This document shows positions 15,064 through 22,946 of a DNA stretch of 29,425 nt, one piece after another. Source of the stretch: CAYRYU01 sp964428355 (lineage in GTDB: Bacteria > Muiribacteriota > Ozemobacteria > Ozemobacterales > Ozemobacteraceae). The stretch's first letter is position 1. Every line of letters begins with the position of its first letter. The position numbers were made by a program, and so were the translations under genes. The notes under the pieces were generated by a model, which did no database searches, was not told the origin of the DNA, and saw only the letters and a list, made by a program, of their open reading frames with translations. The DNA is taken from positions 1 through 29,425 of the forward strand of contig CAYRYU010000089.1 of assembly GCA_964428355.1 (NCBI GenBank), read 5' to 3'.

Positions 15064-15786
15064 TCACCCCTCCACGGAATACTTTTGCGGGAAGAACCTC
15101 GGGGCGAATGCCAGTACCCATCCCGAAACATTGCCGTTCGAAAAGGAAGCGACGGTTTTCGCACATTCCTCCAGGGTGGAACCGGTCGTGACAACATCGT
15201 CCACGATTCCCACATGGCGGCACCGGAAGGCGTCCGCGATCGCCCCGCTCCTGATCCGGAATGCCCCCGAAAGGTTGGAGCGGCGGGTCTCCTCGTTGCA
15301 TTCAGCCTGGGGGATCGTCTTTCTCACCCTTTCGAGCAACGGTGTGAGGGGGATTCCCCATGTTTCCGCCAGGAATCCGCCAAAAACCGCCGACTGGTTG
15401 AACCCCCTTTCCCTTTCCCGCGAAGGGTGCAGGGGAACCGGAACCAGGATTTCGGGACGCTGATTCCTGGGAAGGCTCTCCGCCGCCGACCGGACCGCGG
15501 GAGCCATCGATTCGAGAAGCTTTCGGGCCCGGCGGTATTTTACGACCTTGATCGTTGCGGCAAGAACCTCGGAAAACCTTCCGAGGGCGCTGACCGGAAA
15601 GTTGATCCCCTTGAGAGCAACTGGCTCGAAGGCATGGATATCGGCTTCCAGGCGTCTCGAGCAACCTCGGCAAAGAGAGAGCCCAAAACTGGTCCCAGAG
15701 CCGCATACACGGCAGGAAAAGGGAAAAACCGTTTCGAGCAGATCTTTGGCGGTTTCCACCAGAAACCGGCCGAACTTTTTCAGCAA
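15064..15786 (-). CDS. comFC: ComFC-type phosphoribosyltransferase-like protein
   Basis: A 240-residue ComF/GntX-family protein. Its N-terminus has a four-cysteine zinc finger (C25, C28, C39, C42: CRVCG...LCRGC). It then has the phosphoribosyltransferase-fold segment ILVPVPLHPSRERERGFNQS and the PRPP-binding motif VGIVDDVVTTGST near residues 188-200. In competent bacteria ComFC acts in the cytoplasm during DNA uptake; in others its role is unclear. The start is a TTG at 15786 with no good ribosome-binding site, so the true N-terminus is uncertain. It lies 19 bases after lpxA and upstream of flgM-flgN; the order comFC/flgM/flgN recalls the comF-flgM-yvyG-flgK region of Bacillus subtilis. Confidence 0.92.
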   Translation of the reverse strand: MLKKFGRFLVETAKDLLETVFPFSCRVCGSGTSFGLSLCRGCSRRLEADIHAFEPVALKGINFPVSALGRFSEVLAATIKVVKYRRARKLLESMAPAVRSAAESLPRNQRPEILVPVPLHPSRERERGFNQSAVFGGFLAETWGIPLTPLLERVRKTIPQAECNEETRRSNLSGAFRIRSGAIADAFRCRHVGIVDDVVTTGSTLEECAKTVASFSNGNVSGWVLAFAPRFFPQKYSVEG

Positions 15787-15805
15787 TTCGCGGAAGGAAG
15801 CGAGG

Positions 15806-16612
15806 TCACTCCTCGCGGTCGGCGACGGAGTCCCGGCGTCGTTTGTAGACTCCCCGCTTGCTCTGGGTCACGAAATCGAAGAACTCCTCCACGAAAGGGT
15901 CCTTGGCCTGGTTGAGCTCGGCCCGTTGCTGAAGGATCTGGGTGACATTGAGCGGTGACCGGAAAAAGACCTTGAAAAAGGTCCGGATCCGCTCGATCGA
16001 TTCCTTCGGGACCCCGTTCCGTTTGAGGCCGACCAGGTTCAAACCGATCACGCGCGCGGGGTTTCCGTCGATCATGATGTAGGGGGGGACATCCTTGGTG
16101 ATCTTGGCCTTTGCGCCGACCATCACGAGCCTTCCGACGTGGCAGAACTGGTGGATTCCCGCGAATCCGCCCAGGACAGCGCGGTCGCCCACGTGAACGT
16201 GACCCGCGAGCGTGGCGAAGTTGGCCATGATCACGTTGCTTCCGACGCGACAGTTGTGGGCGATGTGGACATAGGCCATGAACAGGTTCTTGTCGCCGAT
16301 GACCGTCTCGTGCCCCTCGCCTTCGGCGAGGTGGACGGTGGTGAATTCCCGAAAATGGTTCTCATTGCCGATCTTGATGAACGTCTTCTGACCGGAGTAT
16401 TTGAGATCCTGGGGGGGGCACCCGATCGCGGTGAAGGGGAAAAGCCTGTTCCCGCTTCCGATCGTGGTCCACCCGTCGATGTTGCAATTGGCACCCACGA
16501 CCGTGTTTTCCCCAATTGTCACGTTGGGCCCGATCACGGTGAAGGGACCCACCTCGACGGTCTCGTGCAGCTGGGCTTTCGGAGAAACTATTGCAGTCGG
16601 ATGGATTGCCAT
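15806..16612 (-). CDS. lpxA: UDP-N-acetylglucosamine acyltransferase LpxA
   Basis: Catalyses the first step of lipid A synthesis, transferring a hydroxyacyl chain from ACP to the 3-OH of UDP-GlcNAc in the cytoplasm. The left-handed beta-helix hexapeptide repeats run from residue 1 (MAIHPTAIVSPKAQL) to ~190, with family hallmarks PQDLKYSG, the catalytic-His context YVHIAHNCRVG, GHVHVGD, GIHQFCHVGRLVMVG and the DGNPARVIGLN turn; a helical C-terminal domain follows. I chose the ATG at 16612, which gives the canonical MAIHPTA start with GAGGAG ten bases upstream; an in-frame ATG at 16621 is almost on top of that site. The resulting 268 residues are normal. It follows lpxC-fabZ by 18 bases. Confidence 0.97.
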   Translation of the reverse strand: MAIHPTAIVSPKAQLHETVEVGPFTVIGPNVTIGENTVVGANCNIDGWTTIGSGNRLFPFTAIGCPPQDLKYSGQKTFIKIGNENHFREFTTVHLAEGEGHETVIGDKNLFMAYVHIAHNCRVGSNVIMANFATLAGHVHVGDRAVLGGFAGIHQFCHVGRLVMVGAKAKITKDVPPYIMIDGNPARVIGLNLVGLKRNGVPKESIERIRTFFKVFFRSPLNVTQILQQRAELNQAKDPFVEEFFDFVTQSKRGVYKRRRDSVADREE

Positions 16613-16630
16613 TTTCTGCATTCTCCTCGG

Positions 16631-17923
16631 TCAAACGATGGTGAACATCAACTCGCCGTTCGTGACGAGGGTTCCATCGACTCGAGCCTCGACGGCAACC
16701 TTCCCAGTGTTTCCACGAACCTTGAGGGCGTGAACGCTGATTTCCAGGCGATCTCCGGGAACGACGGGTTTCCGGAACCTGATGTTGTCGATGCCCACGA
16801 AAAAGGGGAGTTTCCCCTTGTGCTCGGGTTGGGAAAGGAACACGACTCCGGCCACCTGGGCCATCGCCTCGACGAGCAGGACTCCGGGCATGACGGGGCG
16901 CTGGGGGTAGTGGCCTTGAAAGAAAGGCTCGTTCAACGTCACGTTCTTGATTCCAACCGCCGACTTCCCGGGTTCGATCGAAAGGATCCTGTCGATCAGG
17001 AGGAAGGGGAACCGGTGCGGCAGGATCTCCATGATTCCCTCGATGTTCATCATTGGGGAAGCTTTCCTTTCCTTCTTGGTGTGAACCAGTTCGCAGAACT
17101 TCTTCGCAAATCGAACATTATACGCGTGTCCGGTTTTCCGGGCAACAATATGCCCCCTGATTCTTTTTCCGACAAGGCCAAGGTCCCCGATCAGATCGAG
17201 AACCTTGTGCAGGGCGAACTCCTTCTCATGCCTGATCCCACCCGGGTTCAACAGCTTGCCGTCATCTTTCACCACAACGGCATTTTCCAGGGTTCCTCCG
17301 AGAGCGAGCTTTTTCGACCTGAGCATCTCGAATTCATGGACGAATCCGAAGGTCCGGGCGAAGGCAAGGCTTTCAAGATAGTTCTGGGGGGAGACTTCCA
17401 GGGAAACCGATTGGGCGGGAATGATGGAATTGGGGTATTCGAGGCTGAAAGTGACCTCGAGCTTGTCGGAAGGATGATAAACGATCGACTTTTCCCCCTC
17501 CTCGATCCAGAAGGATTCGTCAAGACTGCAGACCTGGGCGGGAACACCCAGTTCGACCAGCCCGGCCTCGGCAAGGGCTTTCCCGAAGGGAAGCGAGCTT
17601 CCGTCCATGGCCGGAGGTTCCTCCCCCTGGATTTCGACCAGGAGATTGTCGATCCCCAATCCGAAAACCGCCGACATGAGGTGTTCGACCGTATGAACGC
17701 GGGCACCTCCCGCCGAAAGGGTGGTTCCACGAAGGACCTCGCAGACGTTCTCGATCCGTGCGGGAATCTCGGGTTTCCCGGGAAGGTCGATCCGGCGAAA
17801 GATTATTCCGGTCCCTCCGGGGGCGGGGAGGAAGGTGACCCGGCCGAAATTCCCCGTATGCAGGCCGATTCCTTCGAGGGATACCGGCCCACCGATCGTG
17901 GTTTCGATGATTTCAGGATTCAT
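16631..17923 (-). CDS. lpxC/fabZ: LpxC-FabZ fusion: UDP-acyl-GlcNAc deacetylase / hydroxyacyl-ACP dehydratase
   Basis: One 430-residue chain with two enzymes. Residues 1-~285 are LpxC, the zinc deacetylase committing to lipid A: LEGIGLHTG, the zinc/active-site segment HTVEHLMSA (H77, E80, H81), AMDGSSLPF, AFARTFGF, HKVLDLIGDL and GHIVARKTGH. Residues ~290-430 are FabZ, the dehydratase of fatty acid elongation: ILPHRFPFLLIDRI, FFQGHYPQRPVMPGVLLVEAMAQ with its catalytic His and Glu, and FRKPVVPGD. Both sets of motifs look intact. The same fusion is known in Bacteroidetes; most other diderms keep separate genes. The ATG directly abuts the TGA of the upstream gene, implying coupled translation. 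Enzyme competition for hydroxyacyl-ACP between FabZ and LpxA/LpxD makes the grouping sensible. Confidence 0.97.
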   Translation of the reverse strand: MNPEIIETTIGGPVSLEGIGLHTGNFGRVTFLPAPGGTGIIFRRIDLPGKPEIPARIENVCEVLRGTTLSAGGARVHTVEHLMSAVFGLGIDNLLVEIQGEEPPAMDGSSLPFGKALAEAGLVELGVPAQVCSLDESFWIEEGEKSIVYHPSDKLEVTFSLEYPNSIIPAQSVSLEVSPQNYLESLAFARTFGFVHEFEMLRSKKLALGGTLENAVVVKDDGKLLNPGGIRHEKEFALHKVLDLIGDLGLVGKRIRGHIVARKTGHAYNVRFAKKFCELVHTKKERKASPMMNIEGIMEILPHRFPFLLIDRILSIEPGKSAVGIKNVTLNEPFFQGHYPQRPVMPGVLLVEAMAQVAGVVFLSQPEHKGKLPFFVGIDNIRFRKPVVPGDRLEISVHALKVRGNTGKVAVEARVDGTLVTNGELMFTIV

Positions 17924-18559
17924 TCAGAATGATCTCAGGTAGGAGACTTTATAGATCGACTGCTGTTCCTTGAAGGAGTTTCCCCGGCGGGCATACTCGA
18001 AACTGATACCTGGATAGGGGCGGATCTTGAGCCCCAGGGTGGTCTTGTCGTTGATTCTTTCCCCCGCGACGGTGACGAGGGGGAAAACCATCTTTTCCAG
18101 CCCGAAGAAGACTTCCTTTTCCGTCTTGACCGGATCTTTGAAAACACCGGCGTGGACTGTGGTTCCAAACATCTCAACGGTCTTCGAACCGGCGATGAAG
18201 AAGATTCGCGAGCCCAGTACCCGGTTGAAATCCGATAGGCCCCAAGCGAGGCTTGGAAACCATCGTCCCTCGTCCATGAAGGTGACCTTCAGATTCAGGA
18301 CGTTCTTGTCCTTGAGGTCGCCGTTCAGGTGCCGGAGCATGGAGCATTCGAGAAATCTGCCCAGGATGGGGACGGTGATGTTGGACAGATTGTGGGAGTC
18401 ATCCGAGATGTAAGATGCCTCTGCCCTTGAATAGGCTGTTGGAAGAGAAATGCAGGTGGACCCAAGGTAGCGGAAGCGGAGGTTCTCTCCATCTGAAGCG
18501 ACCGGGAAAAGAAGGGAGGAAAAGAGAACGGCCAGGATCAGGACGGGTGCGCGGTTCAT
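17924..18559 (-). CDS. Small exported protein between lpxD and lpxC, putative outer-membrane beta-barrel
   Basis: I do not recognise this 211-residue protein. The ATG at 18559 overlaps the lpxD stop (ATGA), and a signal peptide starts there (PVLILAVLFSSLLFPVAS core). The mature part has alternating amphipathic strands rich in aromatic residues and glycine: LRFRYLGSTCISLP, AEASYISDDSHNLSNITVP, SLAWGLSDFN, RIFFIAGSK, LGLKIRPYPGISFEYARRG. It ends YKVSYLRSF; a terminal Phe is the signal recognised by BamA in outer-membrane barrels. The style recalls YjbH/DUF940-like lipoprotein-linked barrels but is much shorter. Tight coupling to lpxD on one side and lpxC-fabZ on the other (TGAATG) suggests a role linked to LPS or outer-membrane assembly, which is inference. 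Confidence 0.82.
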   Translation of the reverse strand: MNRAPVLILAVLFSSLLFPVASDGENLRFRYLGSTCISLPTAYSRAEASYISDDSHNLSNITVPILGRFLECSMLRHLNGDLKDKNVLNLKVTFMDEGRWFPSLAWGLSDFNRVLGSRIFFIAGSKTVEMFGTTVHAGVFKDPVKTEKEVFFGLEKMVFPLVTVAGERINDKTTLGLKIRPYPGISFEYARRGNSFKEQQSIYKVSYLRSF

Positions 18560-19629
18560 CGGTCGGAACTCCGGGGCCTGATGACGGCCTCCAGTTCCCG
18601 GAGGGTTTTCAGGGCTTCGGGAAGCCGTCGGAGTGAGGCCATGATGCGTTTCTCCTCGGAATGGGGTTTTAGCGGGAAACCGGAAACGAAGCTTCCCGGC
18701 TCGACATTCTGGGTCACGACACCGCGGGCTGCAATCGTGGTTCCCCGGCCAACCGTGACGTGTCCGGCGGTCCCCGATTGCCCGGCCATTGTGACCCCGT
18801 CTTCCAGGATCGTGCTGCCCGAAAGCCCGACCTGGGCGACGATGATGCAGTTCTTCCCGATGACACAATTGTGGGCGATATGGACGAGGTTGTCGATCTT
18901 GGTCCCGTCACCGACGACGGTCCTTCCCATGGTGGAACGGTCGATGGTCACATTTGCCCCGATCTCCACCTCGTTCCCGATCTCCACGATACCGACCTGG
19001 GGAACCTTGAGGTGCCCCTGGGGGCCGGAAACGAATCCGAATCCGTCGCTCCCGATGATCGCCCCGCTGTTGATGATTGAACGGTCTCCGACTCGGCATC
19101 CGGGGAGGATCGAAACTCTCGGATGGATGATTGCCCCGTTGCCGATCACCGAACCCGCACCGATGAACGACTGTCCCCCGATCCTGGCCTTTTCACCGAC
19201 CCTGGCCCCGGCTTCCACGACGGCCAGCGGGCCAATCGATGCGGAGGGATGGACCGAGGCCTCTTCGTGCACGAAAGCCGTCGGATGGATGCCTTTGGGC
19301 GGAGCGATATCGGGATGGAAAAAGGCGAGTGCTTTCGCGAGTCCGAGATGGACCACGGGAAACCGGATCGACGGCAAAGGAAGGGGTTCCTTGATCCCAT
19401 CGGGAGCAAGAACGGCGGAGGCTTTCGAGGCGGAAAGTTCCTCCCGGCGTTTCGAGATGTTTTTCAGGTCCGAGAAAAAGGTTATCTGGCCAGGCACCGC
19501 CTCTTTCAGGGGAGCGACCCCGGAAATATCGGGACCTGGAGGAACGCCTTCGAAGCGGCCCCCCAGGATCTCGGCCAGACGGGAAAGCGGGACGGTTCCG
19601 CCTGGTGTTGCCGGTTTTTTCGGCTCCAT
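18556..19629 (-). CDS. lpxD: UDP-3-O-(3-hydroxyacyl)glucosamine N-acyltransferase LpxD
   Basis: Adds the second, amide-linked hydroxyacyl chain during lipid A synthesis. A short uridine-binding N-terminal domain (LAEILGGRFEG, ISGVAPLKEAVPGQITFFSD, near residues 17-60) is followed by a long hexapeptide-repeat beta-helix from ~115 (GIHPTAFVHEEASVHPSASI) with NSGAIIGSDGFGF, ANVTIDRSTMG, the catalytic-His context NLVHIAHNCVIG and GQSGTAGHVTVG. The C-terminal helix with the EEKRIMASLRRLPEALKTL stretch is also typical. At 357 residues the length is standard. The ATG has only a weak GGGGAAA site. The gene is 84 bases after skp and overlaps the next gene by four bases. Confidence 0.97.
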   Translation of the reverse strand: MEPKKPATPGGTVPLSRLAEILGGRFEGVPPGPDISGVAPLKEAVPGQITFFSDLKNISKRREELSASKASAVLAPDGIKEPLPLPSIRFPVVHLGLAKALAFFHPDIAPPKGIHPTAFVHEEASVHPSASIGPLAVVEAGARVGEKARIGGQSFIGAGSVIGNGAIIHPRVSILPGCRVGDRSIINSGAIIGSDGFGFVSGPQGHLKVPQVGIVEIGNEVEIGANVTIDRSTMGRTVVGDGTKIDNLVHIAHNCVIGKNCIIVAQVGLSGSTILEDGVTMAGQSGTAGHVTVGRGTTIAARGVVTQNVEPGSFVSGFPLKPHSEEKRIMASLRRLPEALKTLRELEAVIRPRSSDR

Positions 19630-19713
19630 CGTTTCCCCGTTCGACCTCCGGTCAAACCTTCCTGTTTCTGAGGTGGGTGGGGATAAGCCCCACGCGATGA
19701 CCGAACGTCGGTT

Positions 19714-20331
19714 TTACTGATTTCCCTTCTTGGACCCCTTGGGAGTGGCGGGTTTCGCAGCTGCGGGAGCCGCACCCATCCCGGCGGCGTTCAGGGCGGC
19801 GATGACTTCTTCGGTGATATCCACCCCGCCGAAGTAGCAGAAACGTTTCTCGAAAACCGCCTCGAGTCCCTTGGATTTGGCGATCTGGGAGATGACCGCA
19901 TCGACCTTTTCGTCGAGGACCTTGGAAAGGCTCCCCATCTTTTCGTCTTCGAGCGTGTAGAGCCTTTCCTGGGACTCGGAGAAGAATTTCTGGAGCTGGT
20001 CGTTGGCATTGGCAAGAGCTTCACGCTGGGCTTTCAGTTGCCCTTCGAGCGCCTTGGCTTCCGCCTCTTTCTTGGAATCCCGGAGGTCCTGGATCTTCTT
20101 GGCCGTTTCCAGGTATTTTTCGTTCAGGTCGCTGACTTCCTTCTTTTTCGAATCGAGTTGGGTCTGGAGTTTGCTCTTTTCCGATTCAAGGTAGGTCTTG
20201 GTTTTCTGGGTCTCGGAGTATTTGTTGAAAAGCTTGGCCGCATCGACATAACCGAATTGCAGGGCAAAAGAGGCAGCGGGGAAGAGGACGAGGCACAGAA
20301 TGACCATCGCGCGCAGGACGGGGTGTTTCAT
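19714..20331 (-). CDS. skp: OmpH/Skp-family periplasmic chaperone
   Basis: A periplasmic chaperone that holds unfolded outer-membrane proteins for the Bam complex. Residues 1-~23 are a signal peptide (MVILCLVLFPAASFA core). The family opening FGYVDAAKLFNKYSETQK follows, then a long charged coiled coil (residues ~40-130) forming the tentacle, and the returning strand segment LEAVFEKRFCYFGGVDITEEV. An Ala/Pro/Lys-rich tail of ~25 residues is unusual but likely disordered. AAGGAG lies eight bases before the ATG. Position directly after bamA and before lpxD is the conserved order seen in Escherichia coli and many other diderms. Confidence 0.95.
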   Translation of the reverse strand: MKHPVLRAMVILCLVLFPAASFALQFGYVDAAKLFNKYSETQKTKTYLESEKSKLQTQLDSKKKEVSDLNEKYLETAKKIQDLRDSKKEAEAKALEGQLKAQREALANANDQLQKFFSESQERLYTLEDEKMGSLSKVLDEKVDAVISQIAKSKGLEAVFEKRFCYFGGVDITEEVIAALNAAGMGAAPAAAKPATPKGSKKGNQ

Positions 20332-20420
20332 TTCCTTGTCTCCTTATCGATGTGGATCCGTTCTTCAGGATCCAGGTTTCCAGGGAGCTCGGGGCTTTTC
20401 CGCCTTTCCGAAATCCCGGG

Positions 20421-22136
20421 TCAGAAGGAACTGCCGAAGTTGAAATAGGTCCGGCCATCTCCGCGATCGGAAGCCTTGCCATGATCGATCGCCACTGGGC
20501 CGAGCGGGGTCTGGAGCCGCAACCCGAGTCCGAAACCGTGTTTTGAATCGTAATCCTGGGAAACGCGGTTGTAATCGAGTCCCCAGACTCCACCTATGTC
20601 GTAGAACCCGACGATGTCGAAGTTCTTTGCGAGCCTTTGCCGGATCTCGAAATTCCCGTAAAGCAGCTTCGTTCCCAGGAACTCCCGCTCCCGGTAACCT
20701 CGCACGGTATCGCTGCCGCCGACGGAGAACATGTCGTAGACGGGAACGAAACCGTCCCCGATCAGGGTCCGGCCGGCGACTCCCTGGAAGGCGAAAACGG
20801 TCTTTCCGCCCCGGGAAATCGGAACGTAACGCCGCAGAGCGAGAACCATCTTGGAATACTGGTTCGGGCCCCGCAGGAAGCCTCCCGTCGTCTCGACCCA
20901 GAACGAGTCGTGAACGCCGCCCGTTGGCCGGAAGCGGTTGTCACGCGTATCCTTGTCTAGGGTGCAGCCGAGCGTCTGGTACCGCCCATTGGCAATTCCA
21001 ACCGCCCGCGTGGCGGTCGAATCGGTGGGAGTGAGCTCGACATCCTCATCCCGGAACCGGAAGGAGAGATCGATGTCGCGTCTGATACGGCGGCCAAGGG
21101 CGATGGATCCGCCCTGGCGTTTTTCATCATATTCGGTGAGAGTGTCGCCCGAGGAGTAGAGATTGCGGGTGTATTTGGTGCTGTAGACATCGATTCCGAG
21201 GCTTCGGGGCTTGTTGTTCAGCCAGGGATCGAAGTAACCCAGTTCGTAGGTGCTGATCCCGCCAAACTCGGTCTTGGCGTAGACGCGCTTTCCTTCACCC
21301 TTCAGGTTGTTTTCCGAGAGGTTGACGAAACCCACGAGGCCGTTGAGGGAGCTGTAGCCACCGCCCACCCCGGCCCGGCCGGTCTTCTGCTCGACGACCT
21401 GGATGACCAGAATCACTTCCTCAGGCTTTGCGCCGGGAAGGTGGTCGCGCTTGACCTCTTCGAAGAACCCGAGGTTGTAGATGCGCTGGAGATCGCGGAC
21501 GATCTTGTTGTTGTCGTAGATCTGCCCGGGTTTGACCGTCAATTCGCGCCTGACGACCCTTTCCTTGGTCTTTCTCAAGCCTTCGACCTTGATGTCGGAG
21601 AGAACCCCATCGGTGATCTCGACGTGGATCTTCGCGCCCTTGTCGTTGACTCCCGCGTCCGTGACCTTGGAGAAAAGGAACCCCTCGCGGGCGAGCAGTT
21701 CGTTGATGGTCTGCATGTCCTGGGTCAGGAGCTTGGAGTTGAAGACGGTCCCGATCCGGCTTTCCATTGCCTTCTGGATCTTTTCGGACGGAACGGTCTT
21801 TGAACCTTTGACCTCGACCTCGCAGATGATGGGGTTTTCCTCGACCTTGAAAACGAGGACCTTCCCCTTGCCTTCGGCCCGGACTTCCGCTCCGACGTAG
21901 GAAAAGTAACCCATCTCACCGATCCGGGCGATTTCCGCCTGGATGGCATCCTTTTCGAGGGGATCCCCGACCTTCATCTTGAGATTCATGAGGATTACGT
22001 TCTCGGGAATCATCTTGTTTCCCTCGATCTTGAAGCCCATCGCGATATTGCTTTCGACGGCGGAAGAGACCATGGGAAAGAGTACCAAAAGGAAAAGGGA
22101 CAAGGACAGAGTTGCGGCAATTCTGGTCCTGTTCAT
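20421..22136 (-). CDS. bamA: Outer-membrane assembly protein BamA, short form with three POTRA domains
   Basis: The Omp85 insertase that folds barrels into the outer membrane. A signal peptide ends near residue 26 (VSSA). Three POTRA domains follow at about residues 33-105, 106-185 and 186-255 (markers: KIEGNKMIPENVI, EVKGSKTVPSEKI, KVEGLRKTKERVV). The 16-strand barrel starts near VGGGYSSLNGLVGFVNLSENNL. The L6 loop motif VRGYRE begins at V478, and the barrel ends with YFNFGSSF, an aromatic terminal residue. At 571 residues it is shorter than five-POTRA BamA (~800); loss of two POTRA accounts for the difference. TAGGAG lies just before the ATG, and a strong promoter lies ~40 bases upstream. 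A TamA or other Omp85 is less likely given the skp/lpxD context. Confidence 0.95.
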   Translation of the reverse strand: MNRTRIAATLSLSLFLLVLFPMVSSAVESNIAMGFKIEGNKMIPENVILMNLKMKVGDPLEKDAIQAEIARIGEMGYFSYVGAEVRAEGKGKVLVFKVEENPIICEVEVKGSKTVPSEKIQKAMESRIGTVFNSKLLTQDMQTINELLAREGFLFSKVTDAGVNDKGAKIHVEITDGVLSDIKVEGLRKTKERVVRRELTVKPGQIYDNNKIVRDLQRIYNLGFFEEVKRDHLPGAKPEEVILVIQVVEQKTGRAGVGGGYSSLNGLVGFVNLSENNLKGEGKRVYAKTEFGGISTYELGYFDPWLNNKPRSLGIDVYSTKYTRNLYSSGDTLTEYDEKRQGGSIALGRRIRRDIDLSFRFRDEDVELTPTDSTATRAVGIANGRYQTLGCTLDKDTRDNRFRPTGGVHDSFWVETTGGFLRGPNQYSKMVLALRRYVPISRGGKTVFAFQGVAGRTLIGDGFVPVYDMFSVGGSDTVRGYREREFLGTKLLYGNFEIRQRLAKNFDIVGFYDIGGVWGLDYNRVSQDYDSKHGFGLGLRLQTPLGPVAIDHGKASDRGDGRTYFNFGSSF

Positions 22137-22174
22137 AGGCTCCTACACAAAGATGGGTTAACCAGAGTATCGGC

Positions 22175-22203
22175 ATGATACTTATTTGACCTGAGACTGT
22201 CAA
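22175..22203 (-). promoter_or_regulatory. Near-consensus sigma-70 promoter of the bamA operon
   Basis: On the minus strand, a perfect TTGACA (22203-22198) is separated by exactly 17 bases from TATCAT (22180-22175), five of six matches to TATAAT. Predicted initiation near 22168 would leave a leader of ~32 bases before the bamA start at 22136. It fits a housekeeping operon for outer-membrane biogenesis. Confidence 0.8.
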
Positions 22204-22272
22204 GGCGGTCGCTTGGGGCATGTCCCGCCGCTTTACGGATCCCCGGATCGTGAAGAACCGATTTGGCAACCG

Positions 22273-22301
22273 TTGACAGGTCGGCCCAAAGAGGAGAGAA
22301 T
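22273..22301 (+). promoter_or_regulatory. Candidate sigma-70 promoter of the cupin gene
   Basis: A perfect TTGACA (22273-22278) is followed after exactly 17 bases by GAGAAT (22296-22301), four of six matches. Predicted initiation near 22308 leaves a ~34-base leader ahead of the ATG at 22342. This supports that start over the ATG at 22300, which would overlap the -10 box. Confidence 0.6.
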
Positions 22302-22341
22302 GATCCCTATTTGGAGCCGGAACCACATACAGGAGGAAACG

Positions 22342-22815
22342 ATGTTGCAGAAGCCACTCGGTCGGGAGGAAATACCTCTGGAGCATGTCTCCGAAGCAGG
22401 GGGTGCGGGAAAGTTGACCACCCTGATGCTCGGGGCCGCGGCGGGAAGCGAAAGGATCTACGTGAATCTCGAGGTGCTTTCTCCGGGCGGCGTTTCCGCG
22501 AAGTATCACAGCCATTCCTCCCAGGAGGAGTTCTTCTTCGTCCTGAAAGGGGCGCCCACCCTCCGACTCGATGAAAAAATCTTTCACCTTCGACCGGGAG
22601 ATTTCTTCGCGAAGCCCGCGGGAAAAGGGATTGCCCACCAGTTCGTCAACGAGACCGAGGAACCCTGCGAAATCATGGACATCGGGACCCGCGACCCGGA
22701 AGACATCTGCATCTTCCCCGACGAGGGAGTGGCCCTGGTGAAGAGCCTCCAGAAAGTCTTTTCCCTGGAATCCGGGATCAAGGGTTGGACTTCGACCCCC
22801 ACCTCCATGGACTGA
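22342..22815 (+). CDS. Cupin-domain protein
   Basis: A 157-residue single-domain cupin. Motif 1 is visible as KYHSHSSQEEFFFVLKG (H-x-H-x4-E) and motif 2 as GDFFAKPAGKGIAHQFVN (with the third His), so the usual three-His/one-Glu metal site is present. A conserved-looking IMDIGTRDPEDICIFPD segment follows. Such proteins may be metal-dependent enzymes or small-ligand binders; the substrate cannot be told. The ATG at 22342 has AGGAGG at 22331-22336, five bases upstream, and fits the promoter at 22273-22301. No signal peptide. It is transcribed divergently from bamA with a 205-base shared intergenic region, and is probably monocistronic, as 131 bases and another promoter candidate separate it from the next gene. 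Confidence 0.9.
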   Translation: MLQKPLGREEIPLEHVSEAGGAGKLTTLMLGAAAGSERIYVNLEVLSPGGVSAKYHSHSSQEEFFFVLKGAPTLRLDEKIFHLRPGDFFAKPAGKGIAHQFVNETEEPCEIMDIGTRDPEDICIFPDEGVALVKSLQKVFSLESGIKGWTSTPTSMD

Positions 22816-22877
22816 ACGCGACCGTTGAACTTTGCCGTCAGCCGGTTGTTTTCCGGGTAATGCCGTAGAAAATCTGC

Positions 22878-22907
22878 TTGATATTGGGTGTTTCGATAAA
22901 TTATTCT
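22878..22907 (+). promoter_or_regulatory. Candidate sigma-70 promoter of the DnaB-like operon
   Basis: TTGATA (22878-22883) and TATTCT (22902-22907) are separated by 18 bases within an AT-rich island that contrasts with the GC-rich surroundings. Predicted initiation near 22914 gives a ~33-base leader before the GTG start at 22947. Confidence 0.5.
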
Positions 22908-22946
22908 AAGGTGAAGCTGGAACGAACCAATTTAGGGAGGGAACAA

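Noticed and set aside
15054..15070. GGGGTGA/TCACCCC hairpin overlapping the comFC stop as a terminator
   Set aside because: The seven-base stem includes the stop codon and no T-run follows on the minus strand.
16139..17932. 597-codon plus-strand frame opposite lpxC-fabZ and lpxA
   Set aside because: The minus strand codes unmistakable LpxC, FabZ and LpxA motifs; the plus frame is a compositional shadow.
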